NCBI GenBank assembly: GCA_910578555.1
Contig: CAJTPS010000013.1
Coordinates: forward strand, 34,297-92,575
Source of the DNA: an uncultured Lachnospiraceae bacterium
GTDB taxonomy: Bacteria > Bacillota > Clostridia > Lachnospirales > Lachnospiraceae
DNA length: 58,279 nt
Direction of reading: 5' to 3'
A model generated the notes under the pieces. It was given only the letters and a program-made list of their open reading frames with translations. It was not told where the DNA came from and searched no databases. Numbering within the stretch: position 1 is the first letter of the stretch; each line of letters opens with the position of its first letter. Positions 8,389-17,459 of this stretch are shown one piece after another. The translations under genes and the position numbers were made by a program.

Positions 8389-10200
8389 TCAAAGCTTCCG
8401 GATCAACTCCGCCGGCAGCCATTTCTTCAAAATACCGGCCAGCATTTCAAGGTCTATCGGTTTAGGCAGGAAATCATTCATTCCGCCCACCAGAAACTCG
8501 TCCTCCATTCCTTTGACCGCATTCGCAGACAATGCTACGACCGGAAGCTTATCCGTATAGGGTGTACCGATGGCACGGATCATTTTCGTCGCTTCAATGC
8601 CGTCCACTTCCGGCATCATATGATCCATAAACACCAGATCATACTGTGCCCGTCTGCGGATCATATCCACGCTGTCCTGTCCGTTATCCACCAGATCCGG
8701 CACGATGCCGAACTTACGCAAAAGCCCTGTTGCCACGCGCAGATTTACCTTATTATCATCTACCACCAGCACATTCGCTTCCGGTGCCGCAAAATCAATG
8801 ACAAACTGTTTTACTTCCACCATTTTCTTATTTTTACTGTATTCACATGGCGTTGCATCCACAACCTTCTGCCGGATATCAAAAGTAAAAGTGCTTCCTT
8901 TGCCATACTCACTCTCCACCTTAATGCTGCCGCCCATATTTTCCACCAGCAGCTTTGAGATGGACAGCCCGAGCCCGGTTCCCTCTATTCCCCGGTTTTT
9001 CTTCATATCCGCCTGCTCAAAAGAGCGGAAAAGCTTATCCATATCTTCTTCCCTGATACCGATACCGGTATCAGAGACACTGACGATCATCCGCCCCGCA
9101 TCGCTCTCTTCCTGCTGCCATGATACCGTAAGCGTAATGGAACCCTCATGCGTAAATTTCGTGGCATTTCCCATGATATTGATAATGATCTGTTTGACCC
9201 GGCCGATATCTCCATAAAGCTTGCGGGGCACACTGTCGGATACTCTGGCAATCACCTCGACCGGCTTCCCCTTCACGCGCATCTCCATCATACTCATCAC
9301 ATCATGGATCATGGATGAAAAATAATACTCTTCCGGAATGATCGGCATCTTGCCGGTTTCGATCTTGGAAAAGTCCAGAATATCATTAATGATACTCAAA
9401 AGCCCTTCCCCCGACGTCTTGATCGTCGCCGCATACTCCCTGCCCTGCTCTGACAGATTCTCATCCAGCAGCATGTCTGTCATACCGCAGATCGCATTCA
9501 TCGGTGTTCTGATCTCATGCGACATATTCGCAAGAAAAATACTTTTCGCTTCATTGGAAGCCTCCGCCTGATGCATAAGCTTCTCCATTTCTTCCATATT
9601 ATGTTTGATCGTCATCGTGTTCTCCACCGCAATCATGCACAGCACACTGCTGCCGAAGAGGATACAGAAAATGTTGATCAGCATATTCATAATACGCAGG
9701 AAATTAACAATAGCAGCATTCCCGATCACAAAGCGCGGCTCGAAGAAATTACCCATGCTCAGTTCCATAAAATAGAACACACATATAATAAGAAAATTAA
9801 TCACCGGATGAAACTGTCTCTGGTCAGGTTTCTGACACTCCAGGACGAAATTGGTCAGATAGGTAAAAGGCATAACCGCCAGACAGTAAAGTCCGAACTG
9901 CGTGCTCTCTCCCAATATGTACACGGATATCCATGAATACGCCAGTATCTCCGCAACAAATATGAAATACACGAGACGCACCCGGTTCTGTCCTGCATAG
10001 CGGAATGCCGCCAGATAGATCAGCACGCTTACAATATTCAAACGGCTCAGAAATGTCTGTCCGCATATTGCCATGACAGTCAACAGCGTCAAATGTATGA
10101 GGATCAAAGCAACCGCACAAATCTGAAGGAACACACCATAATTCATGATATTCAGTTTAAAGTTCTTCACCCGGTCCCATATCTTCCCTATTCCGGTCAT
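8389..10200 (-). CDS. Hybrid sensor histidine kinase with polytopic membrane sensor and receiver
   Basis: Phosphorelay kinase, 603 aa. Residues 1-195 are six or seven hydrophobic helices with no large external loop. A short coiled coil leads to HisKA with His228 in MSHEIRTPMN, then an HATPase_c domain (N box around NIMGNATKF, G boxes DTGIGI and GTGLGLSISK), and a C-terminal receiver (about 468-600) with phosphoacceptor Asp526 in VFMDHMMPE. No HPt domain is present, so a separate phosphotransfer or output protein is needed; the receiver protein at 11829 is one candidate on proximity alone. The SD is moderate (GGTGA). The gene lies between the chemoreceptor and the Rrf2 regulator, all on the minus strand. 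Confidence 0.93.
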   Translation of the reverse strand: MTGIGKIWDRVKNFKLNIMNYGVFLQICAVALILIHLTLLTVMAICGQTFLSRLNIVSVLIYLAAFRYAGQNRVRLVYFIFVAEILAYSWISVYILGESTQFGLYCLAVMPFTYLTNFVLECQKPDQRQFHPVINFLIICVFYFMELSMGNFFEPRFVIGNAAIVNFLRIMNMLINIFCILFGSSVLCMIAVENTMTIKHNMEEMEKLMHQAEASNEAKSIFLANMSHEIRTPMNAICGMTDMLLDENLSEQGREYAATIKTSGEGLLSIINDILDFSKIETGKMPIIPEEYYFSSMIHDVMSMMEMRVKGKPVEVIARVSDSVPRKLYGDIGRVKQIIINIMGNATKFTHEGSITLTVSWQQEESDAGRMIVSVSDTGIGIREEDMDKLFRSFEQADMKKNRGIEGTGLGLSISKLLVENMGGSIKVESEYGKGSTFTFDIRQKVVDATPCEYSKNKKMVEVKQFVIDFAAPEANVLVVDDNKVNLRVATGLLRKFGIVPDLVDNGQDSVDMIRRRAQYDLVFMDHMMPEVDGIEATKMIRAIGTPYTDKLPVVALSANAVKGMEDEFLVGGMNDFLPKPIDLEMLAGILKKWLPAELIRKL

Positions 10201-10233
10201 CTGTTATCTTCACCGTCCATTACCATTGAATTT

Positions 10234-10246
10234 ACAATGTCATTGT
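10234..10246. repeat. Short inverted repeat ACAATG-T-CATTGT
   Basis: A perfect 13-bp dyad in the 97-bp gap between the Rrf2 gene and the hybrid kinase start, overlapping the likely promoter of the kinase. It may be an operator, perhaps for the neighbouring Rrf2 regulator; this is untested inference. Confidence 0.35.
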
Positions 10247-10297
10247 ACAATAGCAGGTCTGCAGGATGCAAGTATATTACAGGAATACGATCGCCGC

Positions 10298-10732
10298 TCA
10301 GATCACATAATTATCCGTGATCTGATTCTGCCATTCTGCCAGATCCGCCAGCGTCACCCGGTCTACCACTCCGCTGATGGCTTCATCCAGCATACGCCAC
10401 AGTCTGAGTGTCACACAGGACTCCTGCCGCTCACACAGATTGACCGCATCGTCCAGGCAGGGAACCGGCGCAAGCGACCCTTCTGTCAGCCGCAGAATCA
10501 TCCCCGCCGTATATTTCTCCGGCTCTCTCGTCAGCCGGTATCCGCCCTGCGGCCCGCGCATACTCTTCACATACCCTGCCTTATTCAGTACAGAGATGAT
10601 CTGCTCCAGGTACTTATCCGATATCTCCTGTCTGGCAGCTATATCTTTGATCCTCACCGGCTCGCCGGTATTATTCATCGCCAGATCCAGCATCAGCCTG
10701 AGCGCATATCTCCCCTTTGTCGAAATCTTCAT
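10298..10732 (-). CDS. Rrf2/IscR-family transcriptional regulator
   Basis: DNA-binding regulator of 144 aa. The N-terminal winged helix opens MKISTKGRYALRLMLDLA, a hallmark of Rrf2 proteins, followed by the recognition region EISDKYLEQIISVLNKAG and the wing GPQGGY. Three cysteines in the C-terminal half are spaced C-x7-C-x5-C, the pattern that holds a [2Fe-2S] cluster in IscR-type members, so it may sense iron-sulfur status, redox or nitric oxide. No isc/suf or cysteine genes adjoin it, which leaves its targets open. The family is secure; the cluster is inferred. Confidence 0.92.
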   Translation of the reverse strand: MKISTKGRYALRLMLDLAMNNTGEPVRIKDIAARQEISDKYLEQIISVLNKAGYVKSMRGPQGGYRLTREPEKYTAGMILRLTEGSLAPVPCLDDAVNLCERQESCVTLRLWRMLDEAISGVVDRVTLADLAEWQNQITDNYVI

Positions 10733-10885
10733 AATATATATCCACGCCTTTCTGTCCGTCTGTAAAATCGAATCGCTTATTTCCTATCTGCTTAGTATGC
10801 ATTATATGATTATTTATACTCCCGTTCCGTACTTTTGTCAAATGTCCTATCCGGTATTCATCCGGTGATTTTTTAATCCGATGGT

Positions 10886-10912
10886 TAAGAAAACCCGAAC
10901 GCATTACGATAT
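10886..10912 (+). promoter_or_regulatory. Sigma-28 type (flagellar) promoter candidate
   Basis: TAAG (10886-10889), exactly 15 bp, then TACGATAT (10905-10912), close to the sigma-D consensus TAAA-N15-GCCGATAT. A TATAAT (10912-10917) overlaps it and could serve sigma-A, but no good -35 lies 17 bp upstream of that box. The gene start is at 10988. Confidence 0.5.
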
Positions 10913-10987
10913 ATAATGTAAGAAGCGGCTCCATGGAGACCTGCGACAGGTAAATGGAATTACAGATTATGCTAAGGAGGGCACAAC

Positions 10988-11710
10988 ATGAGCAGAGTAA
11001 ACGGATACAACGCATATCAGAACAACTATTATGACAACTCTGTACGCAGAAAAAATCAGGATAAAACATCCAAAACTGACACTACGGGTAAAACAAACGG
11101 TATCGGCAAGACAGGCAGCAGCACGCAGCTGAGCGACAAAGCAAAATCGCTCCTGCAGGAATTAAAGAGAACTTACAGCAATATGGATTTCATAGTCACC
11201 GACAGCGAATCCGAAGAAGACGCTGCTTCTTATCTCTCCCGCAGCACGAAGGAGTACAGCGTGCTGATCGATCCTGAGGAACTGGAGCGCATGGCCGCAG
11301 ATGAAGATGTCAAGAAGCAGAATATGGCACTTCTCGACGAAGCGGTCGGTAAACTGGACGAGGTAAAGGATCAGCTCGGCGATCACAAGGATGAAGTGGC
11401 GCGTATCGGTATCTCGATCGGCAAGGATGGACAGCTTTCCTATTTCGCTGAGTTGGAGAAAGTCGGCGAACGTCAGAAAGAATTTGTAGACAAGATCAGG
11501 GAAGATAAAAAAGAGGCTGCGGAGAAAGCCGAGACCGACAGAACCGGCAATAAGCCGCACGGCTATGATTACGAGAGAAGCAAACGTACTACCGTCTATG
11601 CTTCTTCTGCGGAAGAACTGATCGACAAAATCAAGAATGTGGACTGGGACAGCATCAAAGAAGAGACAACCGTTCCCATGCCCGGCGATCACTTCAGCTT
11701 CTCAATTTAA
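10988..11710 (+). CDS. Unknown 240-aa protein (possibly DUF6033-like)
   Basis: ATG with a strong SD (AAGGAGG). It has no signal peptide or membrane segment. Residues 1-40 are a polar Asn/Tyr/Thr/Lys-rich tail beginning SRVNGYNAYQNNYY. Residues 45-60 form a helix, and the central part (90-185) holds IDPEELERMAAD and long Lys/Glu helices likely to be coiled coil. The fold resembles Lachnospiraceae proteins I recall as DUF6033, an uncertain memory. The motif around IDPEELERM recurs loosely as VPEKLQEKM in the protein at 45428, suggesting distant paralogy. The sigma-28-like promoter points to a motility-linked regulon. The gene is monocistronic, with a bidirectional terminator downstream. Confidence 0.75.
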   Translation: MSRVNGYNAYQNNYYDNSVRRKNQDKTSKTDTTGKTNGIGKTGSSTQLSDKAKSLLQELKRTYSNMDFIVTDSESEEDAASYLSRSTKEYSVLIDPEELERMAADEDVKKQNMALLDEAVGKLDEVKDQLGDHKDEVARIGISIGKDGQLSYFAELEKVGERQKEFVDKIREDKKEAAEKAETDRTGNKPHGYDYERSKRTTVYASSAEELIDKIKNVDWDSIKEETTVPMPGDHFSFSI

Positions 11711-11772
11711 GCAGTATATCTGCTTTGCATGAACATTTCAATGCCAAAGAAATCTTTCGCAAGTATAAAAAT

Positions 11773-11830
11773 AATAAAGAATAAGAGGTGCCGGAAAGAT
11801 ATGTTTTCCCTGCACCTCTTATTCTTTATT
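11773..11830. terminator. Bidirectional rho-independent terminator
   Basis: A perfect 19-bp stem (11773-11791 paired with 11812-11830) has a GAGGTGC core, A-rich flanks on one side and T-rich on the other, and a loop containing a second GGAAA/TTTCC mini-stem. It sits between convergent genes and overlaps the stop codon of the response regulator gene. Confidence 0.88.
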
Positions 11831-12599
11831 ACATGCCAAGCAGTTCTTTTCGCTTGATTTCCTCAAAGAAATCATCGATCGACTTAATAATCTGCGACGG
11901 TTCCATTGACTTTAAGAGATATCCCTGCGGTTTTAAAGCCATGACCTGCATGATCGTCTCTTTATCCCCTTTATTCGTAAGCATCATAACCGGAATATCC
12001 GCAAAATCATGCTCGCTTCGGATCATCTCCAATACCTGCTTACCGTCCACAATCGGCATCTCATAATCAAGCAGTACCAGATCCGGTCTGTTCGTAGACA
12101 GATATTTGATCGCCATAGCCCCGGAGTTAGCGAGGGTCACCTGATAAGATTCCTCCAGCCATCCCTTTACATTACGGAGCATAGTACCCGAATCATCTAC
12201 AACCAGTATCTTCTTCTTATTCTGTTTACCGAATTTCTTCTCATATCCCGTAATCGTGCTTACAACTTCGCTGACATTGATCGGCCGCTGGAACTTCTGA
12301 CGAATCATATTCTTGGAGAGAATCTTCTCCACGGTGGACAGTTCATCCACATCGCCGATCGCAAAAAGCGGAATATCCTCTTCCGCCGCGCGGTCCTTAA
12401 TATAGTTAAGCGCCTGCAGTTCCTCAACCATCTTCTCATCAACATAAAGCAGAAAAATACCGACCGGTTCATCAATCTGGTTGATGGCATCGATATCGGC
12501 CTTCACCGTAATCACTTCGTAGTCCGCTCTTTCAAACCATTCTTTTAATGACACAATAAGATAACTCTGAATCTGTGAAACAATTACTACGTTCTGCAT
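11829..12599 (-). CDS. Tandem-receiver response regulator without output domain
   Basis: 256 aa. The N-terminal half (1-120) folds like a receiver but lacks the acidic phosphorylation pocket. The C-terminal half (about 130-255) is a canonical receiver: KKILVVDDSG, phosphoacceptor Asp in LVLLDYEMP, Thr in MMLTNKG and the conserved Lys in YLLKSMEP. There is no DNA-binding or enzymatic output, so it probably acts through protein contacts or as a phosphate carrier. ATG 12599 is preferred because GGGAGA lies 9 nt upstream; an in-frame GTG at 12608 is too close to that SD. It follows the 855-aa hybrid kinase by 112 bp and has its own promoter, so it may be a partner of either hybrid kinase. Confidence 0.88.
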   Translation of the reverse strand: MQNVVIVSQIQSYLIVSLKEWFERADYEVITVKADIDAINQIDEPVGIFLLYVDEKMVEELQALNYIKDRAAEEDIPLFAIGDVDELSTVEKILSKNMIRQKFQRPINVSEVVSTITGYEKKFGKQNKKKILVVDDSGTMLRNVKGWLEESYQVTLANSGAMAIKYLSTNRPDLVLLDYEMPIVDGKQVLEMIRSEHDFADIPVMMLTNKGDKETIMQVMALKPQGYLLKSMEPSQIIKSIDDFFEEIKRKELLGM

Positions 12600-12643
12600 C
12601 TTTATCACTCTCCCGCTTCCATCTATGTATGCACTGCACTAAG

Positions 12644-12661
12644 GGATAATACACATTATCC
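12644..12661. repeat. Hairpin/dyad GGATAAT-N4-ATTATCC in leader of the response regulator
   Basis: Perfect 7-bp arms with a 4-nt spacer, between the promoter (12681-12709) and the start codon (12599). It may be an operator just downstream of the start of transcription or an mRNA 5' hairpin. Confidence 0.45.
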
Positions 12662-12680
12662 TTTATAAACATATGTTTTC

Positions 12681-12709
12681 ATTATAGCAAACTCGCCTCT
12701 CTTTTGCAA
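12681..12709 (-). promoter_or_regulatory. Promoter of the tandem-receiver gene
   Basis: Minus-strand TTGCAA (12709-12704), 17 bp, then TATAAT (12686-12681) with a TGC extended -10. The promoter overlaps the end of the hybrid kinase gene, so this gene can be expressed apart from the operon upstream. Confidence 0.75.
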
Positions 12710-12711
12710 TG

Positions 12712-15279
12712 CTAAACCCGATTTTCTATCATCTTCATAAGCTTTTCTGCTTCCACAGCTGTCATGTCATATAATTCCATTGTTTTAACGTGATATTCTC
12801 TGACGTAGGCCAGCACATCATCCCTGTGCGCAGCATTTTCCTTCTGCAGCTCCTTGCCCGACTTTTCCAGTCCTGCCGCCTCCTCCGACAGCCTCTTCGC
12901 GCCTATACTGAGTGAAGAGGATTTGAGTCCGTGTGTCAGGATCGCATAATCTTTCCACTGCTCTCCCGCATATGCCTCCTCGATCTTCCGGCGGTCCTCC
13001 TGCGCCACATCGCAGAATTCTGCTAAAACTTCCATGTATACTTCCTCACTGCCGCCGCAGTATTGTATGCCCAGGTCCTCCTCCACGAGACAGTCCGTCC
13101 TGTCCGTGCAGCTGCTTTCCACCGGCATAGAAACCGTCGGCTTCTCCTGCACCACATTGGTTTCCTGCTCTCTGTAAACCTGCATCTTCTGCTCCGGAAT
13201 GAACCGCATAAGCATCACTTCCAGTGCCTTACCCTCAACAGGCTTACTCAGGTAATCCTGAAATCCTTTCTCAATATACATCTCGCGCACGCCCACGATC
13301 GCATTAGCCGTCAGCGCAATCACCGGCGTGCCCTTACACATATGATCCTCAGACTGCCGTATGCGTTCTAACGTCTCGATCCCGTCCATCTCCGGCATCA
13401 TATGGTCTAACAGAATCACGTCATAGTGCTCCTGTGCAATCATCTCCAGACACTCTCTGCCGCCCGCACAGGTATCGATCTGCATACGCGTCCTCTTTAA
13501 GAGCTGCTTGATTACAAGAAGATTGATTGCCGTATCGTCCACCACCAGCAGCCTGGCATCGGGCGCCACGAAGCTCTCGTGGTATTGCTGTCTGCTCTGC
13601 TTCATCACCATCTGATATCTGAGCTGGAAATCCCCCAGCGGCGTTTCATTCACGATGGTCTGCGGCAGATATATGGTAAAGGTCGAACCCGATCCGTATT
13701 CACTCTCCACCTCGATCCGTCCGTTCATCTGTTCCACCAGCTTGTAGGTAATGGCCAATCCCAGACCGGTACCTTCCACGTTACGGTTTTCGCCCAGATT
13801 AAGTCTCTCAAAATTGCGAAACAGTTTTGGCAGATCTTCCTTCTTGATCCCGATTCCGGTATCCGTAACCCGTATCGTCAGAAGTATCTTATCCTCCGAT
13901 GTGTGTATGCCCGATACCTCGAACGTCACACCGCCTTCCTTCGTGTATTTCACGGCATTATTCAAGATATTAATTACGACCTGTCTGTTTCTGGTTGCGT
14001 CACCCCACATCTCACCGGGCAGTTTCTGATCAATATTCATGCGAAACCACAGATTCTTATCTTCCGCCTTGGCACGCACCATATTGACCACATCATTTAA
14101 CAGCGTGGAAACGTCGTATACATCTTCCACGATCTCCATCTTACCGGACTCAATTTTAGAGAAATCAAGAATATCATTGATAAGCGCCAGCAGGGTCTGC
14201 CCCGCGCCCTGTATATTCTGCGCATACTCCCGTATTTCTTCCTGCTCACACTCCCGCAGGATCATCTCATTCATGCCGAGTACAGCATTGATCGGCGTGC
14301 GGATCTCATGGGACATATTTGCCAGGAAATCACTCTTGGCGCGGTTCGCCTTATCCGCTATCAGCTTGGCCTCACGCAGTTCATCACTTTCACGCGCCTT
14401 TTCTTCTGCGCCGAACAGATAGACCATGCCGATTACGAACACCACTATCAACAGCGCAAACACCCACAACACCAGCACGACCAGATAGTAGATCCCTTCC
14501 ATCGCAACATCGCCGGGGACGGAGCCTACCATAAGCATATCCGTATTCTCTATCTCCGAAGCAAACAGGAAATAATCCCCTTCCGCCGTCCGGGTGTATG
14601 CTGAAGCAGCCGTCAGTACCTGCAGTTTCTCCCATATCCCCTGAAATGCCTCCCGGATCTCCTTCGTCTGCATGAAACGTCCGTCTTCGTTTCTGCCGTT
14701 GCAGCTGGGGATAATAATCTGTTCCTGCAGATTCGCAATCAGCGCCCTGCCTTCGCCCTCATAGCAAGAAAGACCGAACACTCCGTACAAAGACTCCACA
14801 TCATACAGCTTGTACAGCACATATCTGACATTTCTGCCACGATAAACCGGCACCGTAAACAGAAGCCCCTGTTCATGGCTGTAGCTGACCGCGTTCTCAC
14901 CGCGAAAAGACTGCCTGAGCCCGTCAAATGCCAGGAAATCAAGCGGTTCACCGCATACCGCATTCCCGTCTATCTCCAAAAGTCCCACGGAAGTATGGTC
15001 CGCATTACCGACGAAAGTATCCACGATCTCCTGCCGGTTCACCTCATTGTACTGCAGGTAATCCGCCGTCCACTCCAGCTGTCTGAGTTCCGATGCAAAC
15101 TGCCTCTCCGTCATCTGCGCCAGCAGTTGTGCCTGTCTCATTGTCTGCTGTTCCACATAATAATTGAGCAGCGTCTGCATCTTACTCTGCATAAGCACGC
15201 CTACCACACCGAATATCGCGATAAAAGTGAAAATTCCGGCAACGATCTTCCTGTTTTTCTTAATCCATGTACTCTTCAT
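12712..15279 (-). CDS. Hybrid histidine kinase with dCache-like sensor, receiver and HPt
   Basis: 855 aa. TM1 (about 11-33) and TM2 (about 262-290) bracket an external domain of roughly 230 residues that reads like a double Cache sensor. HisKA carries His324 in MSHEIRTPIN; HATPase_c has DTGIGIKKED and GTGLGLAITY. The receiver has VVDDTAINL and phosphoacceptor Asp625 in ILLDHMMPE. The C-terminal HPt has His783 in THGLKSSS. This is a full internal relay (His-Asp-His) needing only a final receiver, which the protein encoded at 11829 could provide. Its start overlaps the end of the upstream BMP gene by 20 nt, so it is the last gene of a coupled operon with two BMP-type binding proteins and a MATE exporter. 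An extracytoplasmic complex between the BMP proteins and this sensor is inferred, not shown. Confidence 0.94.
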   Translation of the reverse strand: MKSTWIKKNRKIVAGIFTFIAIFGVVGVLMQSKMQTLLNYYVEQQTMRQAQLLAQMTERQFASELRQLEWTADYLQYNEVNRQEIVDTFVGNADHTSVGLLEIDGNAVCGEPLDFLAFDGLRQSFRGENAVSYSHEQGLLFTVPVYRGRNVRYVLYKLYDVESLYGVFGLSCYEGEGRALIANLQEQIIIPSCNGRNEDGRFMQTKEIREAFQGIWEKLQVLTAASAYTRTAEGDYFLFASEIENTDMLMVGSVPGDVAMEGIYYLVVLVLWVFALLIVVFVIGMVYLFGAEEKARESDELREAKLIADKANRAKSDFLANMSHEIRTPINAVLGMNEMILRECEQEEIREYAQNIQGAGQTLLALINDILDFSKIESGKMEIVEDVYDVSTLLNDVVNMVRAKAEDKNLWFRMNIDQKLPGEMWGDATRNRQVVINILNNAVKYTKEGGVTFEVSGIHTSEDKILLTIRVTDTGIGIKKEDLPKLFRNFERLNLGENRNVEGTGLGLAITYKLVEQMNGRIEVESEYGSGSTFTIYLPQTIVNETPLGDFQLRYQMVMKQSRQQYHESFVAPDARLLVVDDTAINLLVIKQLLKRTRMQIDTCAGGRECLEMIAQEHYDVILLDHMMPEMDGIETLERIRQSEDHMCKGTPVIALTANAIVGVREMYIEKGFQDYLSKPVEGKALEVMLMRFIPEQKMQVYREQETNVVQEKPTVSMPVESSCTDRTDCLVEEDLGIQYCGGSEEVYMEVLAEFCDVAQEDRRKIEEAYAGEQWKDYAILTHGLKSSSLSIGAKRLSEEAAGLEKSGKELQKENAAHRDDVLAYVREYHVKTMELYDMTAVEAEKLMKMIENRV

Positions 15280-16372
15280 AGATCTCTACGCCTTCCACAT
15301 ACCAGTCAACATCCTCCAGCAGCGCCTCATCGCTGATAATCTCCGACTCGCCGCACCGTAAATTGCCCTCTGTATCATATACCTCCCCGGAAAATACCGC
15401 CTTCCCCGACAGAATCTCCTGCCGGGCTTCTTCCACGGCATCCCGCATCTCCTGCGTAACATATTCCGAATAGGGCGTCAGACCGACTGCATCCGCCTCC
15501 ATGCCGATCCAATAATGATCCGCCGTATTTCCTCTTCCCTTCAGATAAGCACTGATCATCTCCGCATATACTTTCTCCCAGTCACACACGATCGCAGTCA
15601 GATGTCCGGGAGAACCCGTATCATACTGCTGATGATACCCAATTGAATCAACCCCGGCGGCATCCGCCGCTTCGATCGCATTGCCCTGATTCTGATGGTA
15701 AGCGATCACATCCGCATGCCGTTCCCGCACCAGTCTGTCCACCGCTTCCATCTCCTGTTCCCTGTTGTCCCACGCGCCTGTCCAGAAGACGACCACCCTG
15801 GCGGCGGGATTCTTCCTTCTGACGCCAAGCGTAAAAGCGTTAATCCCCCGGTTCACCTCATTATTCGGCCGGGCCGCCACATAACCGATCACGTTGCTCC
15901 TGGTCCGCATCCCGGCTATGATACCGGACAGATATCTGGCCTGATACATCCGTGCAAAATAGGAGACCATATTGTCCGTAAGACTTTCCTGCGCGTTGAC
16001 ATGAAAGACAATATCCGGATACGCCTGCACCAGTTCCTGCACCTCTTTCGCATACGCATAACTGCTCAGCATGATCATCCCCGCGCCTTCCGCCGCCAGT
16101 TCGCCGACCGCCTCCGCACACTCGCCTGTGCCCTCCCGTACATGCTCTCTGACCAGCAGACGGACACCCATACGCTCGCTCGCTTTCTTAGCGCCCTCAT
16201 AATTCGCACCGTTCCAGCCGTTCTCCTGCGCGCTGCCGCTTAATACGATTCCGACCGTCTGCGTTGTAGTCCGTTCCCCTCCGCGGTACAAAACAATCAA
16301 CAGTATAATAACGACCAGAAGAAGCAGTGCCGCACCCAGCAGCAGCGGCTTATATCCGTTACGCTTACTCAC
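15260..16372 (-). CDS. Membrane-anchored BMP-family (PnrA/BmpA-like) binding protein 2
   Basis: 370 aa. A single N-terminal membrane helix (residues 9-31) has no lipobox cysteine, so the protein is tethered rather than lipidated. The rest is a two-lobed BMP domain: opening VGIVLSGSAQENGWN, then ANYEGAKKASERM, VIGYVAARPNNEVNRGINAFTLGVR and the C-terminal DWYVEGVEIYEEYMD. The family normally binds nucleosides for ABC importers. No permease or ATPase is encoded nearby, which suggests a sensing role with the kinase that follows. The GTG start has SD AAGGAG 9 nt upstream and overlaps the stop of the previous gene by 8 nt. Ligand specificity is unknown. Confidence 0.88.
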   Translation of the reverse strand: MSKRNGYKPLLLGAALLLLVVIILLIVLYRGGERTTTQTVGIVLSGSAQENGWNGANYEGAKKASERMGVRLLVREHVREGTGECAEAVGELAAEGAGMIMLSSYAYAKEVQELVQAYPDIVFHVNAQESLTDNMVSYFARMYQARYLSGIIAGMRTRSNVIGYVAARPNNEVNRGINAFTLGVRRKNPAARVVVFWTGAWDNREQEMEAVDRLVRERHADVIAYHQNQGNAIEAADAAGVDSIGYHQQYDTGSPGHLTAIVCDWEKVYAEMISAYLKGRGNTADHYWIGMEADAVGLTPYSEYVTQEMRDAVEEARQEILSGKAVFSGEVYDTEGNLRCGESEIISDEALLEDVDWYVEGVEIYEEYMD

Positions 16373-17459
16373 CGCTCACCACTCCTTCCACATACCAGTC
16401 AAAAGCATTTAGCAGTTCCTGGTCCGTCATGCATTCCATCTCATGAACACGGATACTGCCTTCCGCATCCGTAATGGGTCCATAGAAAACATCAAACGTC
16501 CCGCTTAAAAATTTCTGCCGTTCCCGCTCTACCTCCCGGGCAATCCCCGGTTTCACATTCCCGCTCAAAGGTGCAAGCGCAACTATTCCCGTCTCTGCCC
16601 CCTCCCAGTAATGCTTTCCTACAAATTTGCCCTGCAGGCATTCCAGTATATGCGGTTCATAAAAATTCTCCCACTCAAATACCGGCGCCGTCAGAAATGT
16701 ATTGGGATATAAATCTATATTATCCATATTGTAACCGATACTCCAGATACCCTTCTCCTCTGCGATTTCCAGTGCCCTGTTGGTATCCGTATGTATGGTC
16801 AGCACATCGACATCATGCGCACGAAGCAGCCTGTCCGTTGCCTCTTCCGCCTCCTCGTCCCCCGTCCAGGACTGCGTCCACTCCACATAGACGGTCGCAT
16901 CCGGATTAACCGCACGCACGCCCAGCGTAAACGCATTGATACCGCGGTTAACCTCTGAGATGGGATAAGCCGCCACATAGCCGATCTCGTTCGTCTCGGT
17001 CTGCAGTCCTGCCACGATACCGCTTAAGTAGCGCATCTGATAGATTCTGCCAAAATAAGTCGCCAGATTTCCTGCTTCTGCTACACCCGTAGCATGGAAG
17101 AAATATATGTTCCGGTATTCCTCCGCCATCTCCTGTACATATTCCGCATAGCCAAAAGAATTACAAATAATAATCTTACAACCCTGATCGATCAGTGCCT
17201 TCATTTCCTCTTTACACTGTTCATCCGCCGGCACATTTTCACGATAGAATACTTTCAGATTCAGCCCCCCGGCGCACTGCTCCATCCCCTCATAATGGGA
17301 CTGCCCCCAGCTGTGATCATCTATACTGCCGTTTAAGATAAAACCAACCCCGGTCTGTTCTCTGGTCACCTCGGTATCCGTCTCCCGTACACTGATCAAT
17401 ACGATTCCGATCACGATGATCGCGATGATCCCGGCTGCAATCGCTATGATTTTCTTCAT
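16365..17459 (-). CDS. Membrane-anchored BMP-family binding protein 1
   Basis: 364 aa, clearly paralogous to the next gene. The N-terminal anchor helix (5-24, no lipobox) precedes VGFILNGSIDDHSWGQSHYEG, EIGYVAAYPISEVNRGINAFTLGVR and the C-terminal FDWYVEGV. ATG 17459 overlaps the stop of the MATE gene (ATGA) and has SD AAGGGG. Tandem BMP paralogues coupled to a kinase rather than to transporter subunits are unusual. Differences between the two copies in the pocket regions suggest distinct or cooperative ligands (inference). Confidence 0.88.
   Translation of the reverse strand: MKKIIAIAAGIIAIIVIGIVLISVRETDTEVTREQTGVGFILNGSIDDHSWGQSHYEGMEQCAGGLNLKVFYRENVPADEQCKEEMKALIDQGCKIIICNSFGYAEYVQEMAEEYRNIYFFHATGVAEAGNLATYFGRIYQMRYLSGIVAGLQTETNEIGYVAAYPISEVNRGINAFTLGVRAVNPDATVYVEWTQSWTGDEEAEEATDRLLRAHDVDVLTIHTDTNRALEIAEEKGIWSIGYNMDNIDLYPNTFLTAPVFEWENFYEPHILECLQGKFVGKHYWEGAETGIVALAPLSGNVKPGIAREVERERQKFLSGTFDVFYGPITDAEGSIRVHEMECMTDQELLNAFDWYVEGVVSGE

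Noticed and set aside
15260..17459. A nucleoside ABC importer
   Set aside because: Only the BMP-type binding domains are present, and both lack a lipobox; no ATPase or permease genes adjoin them.
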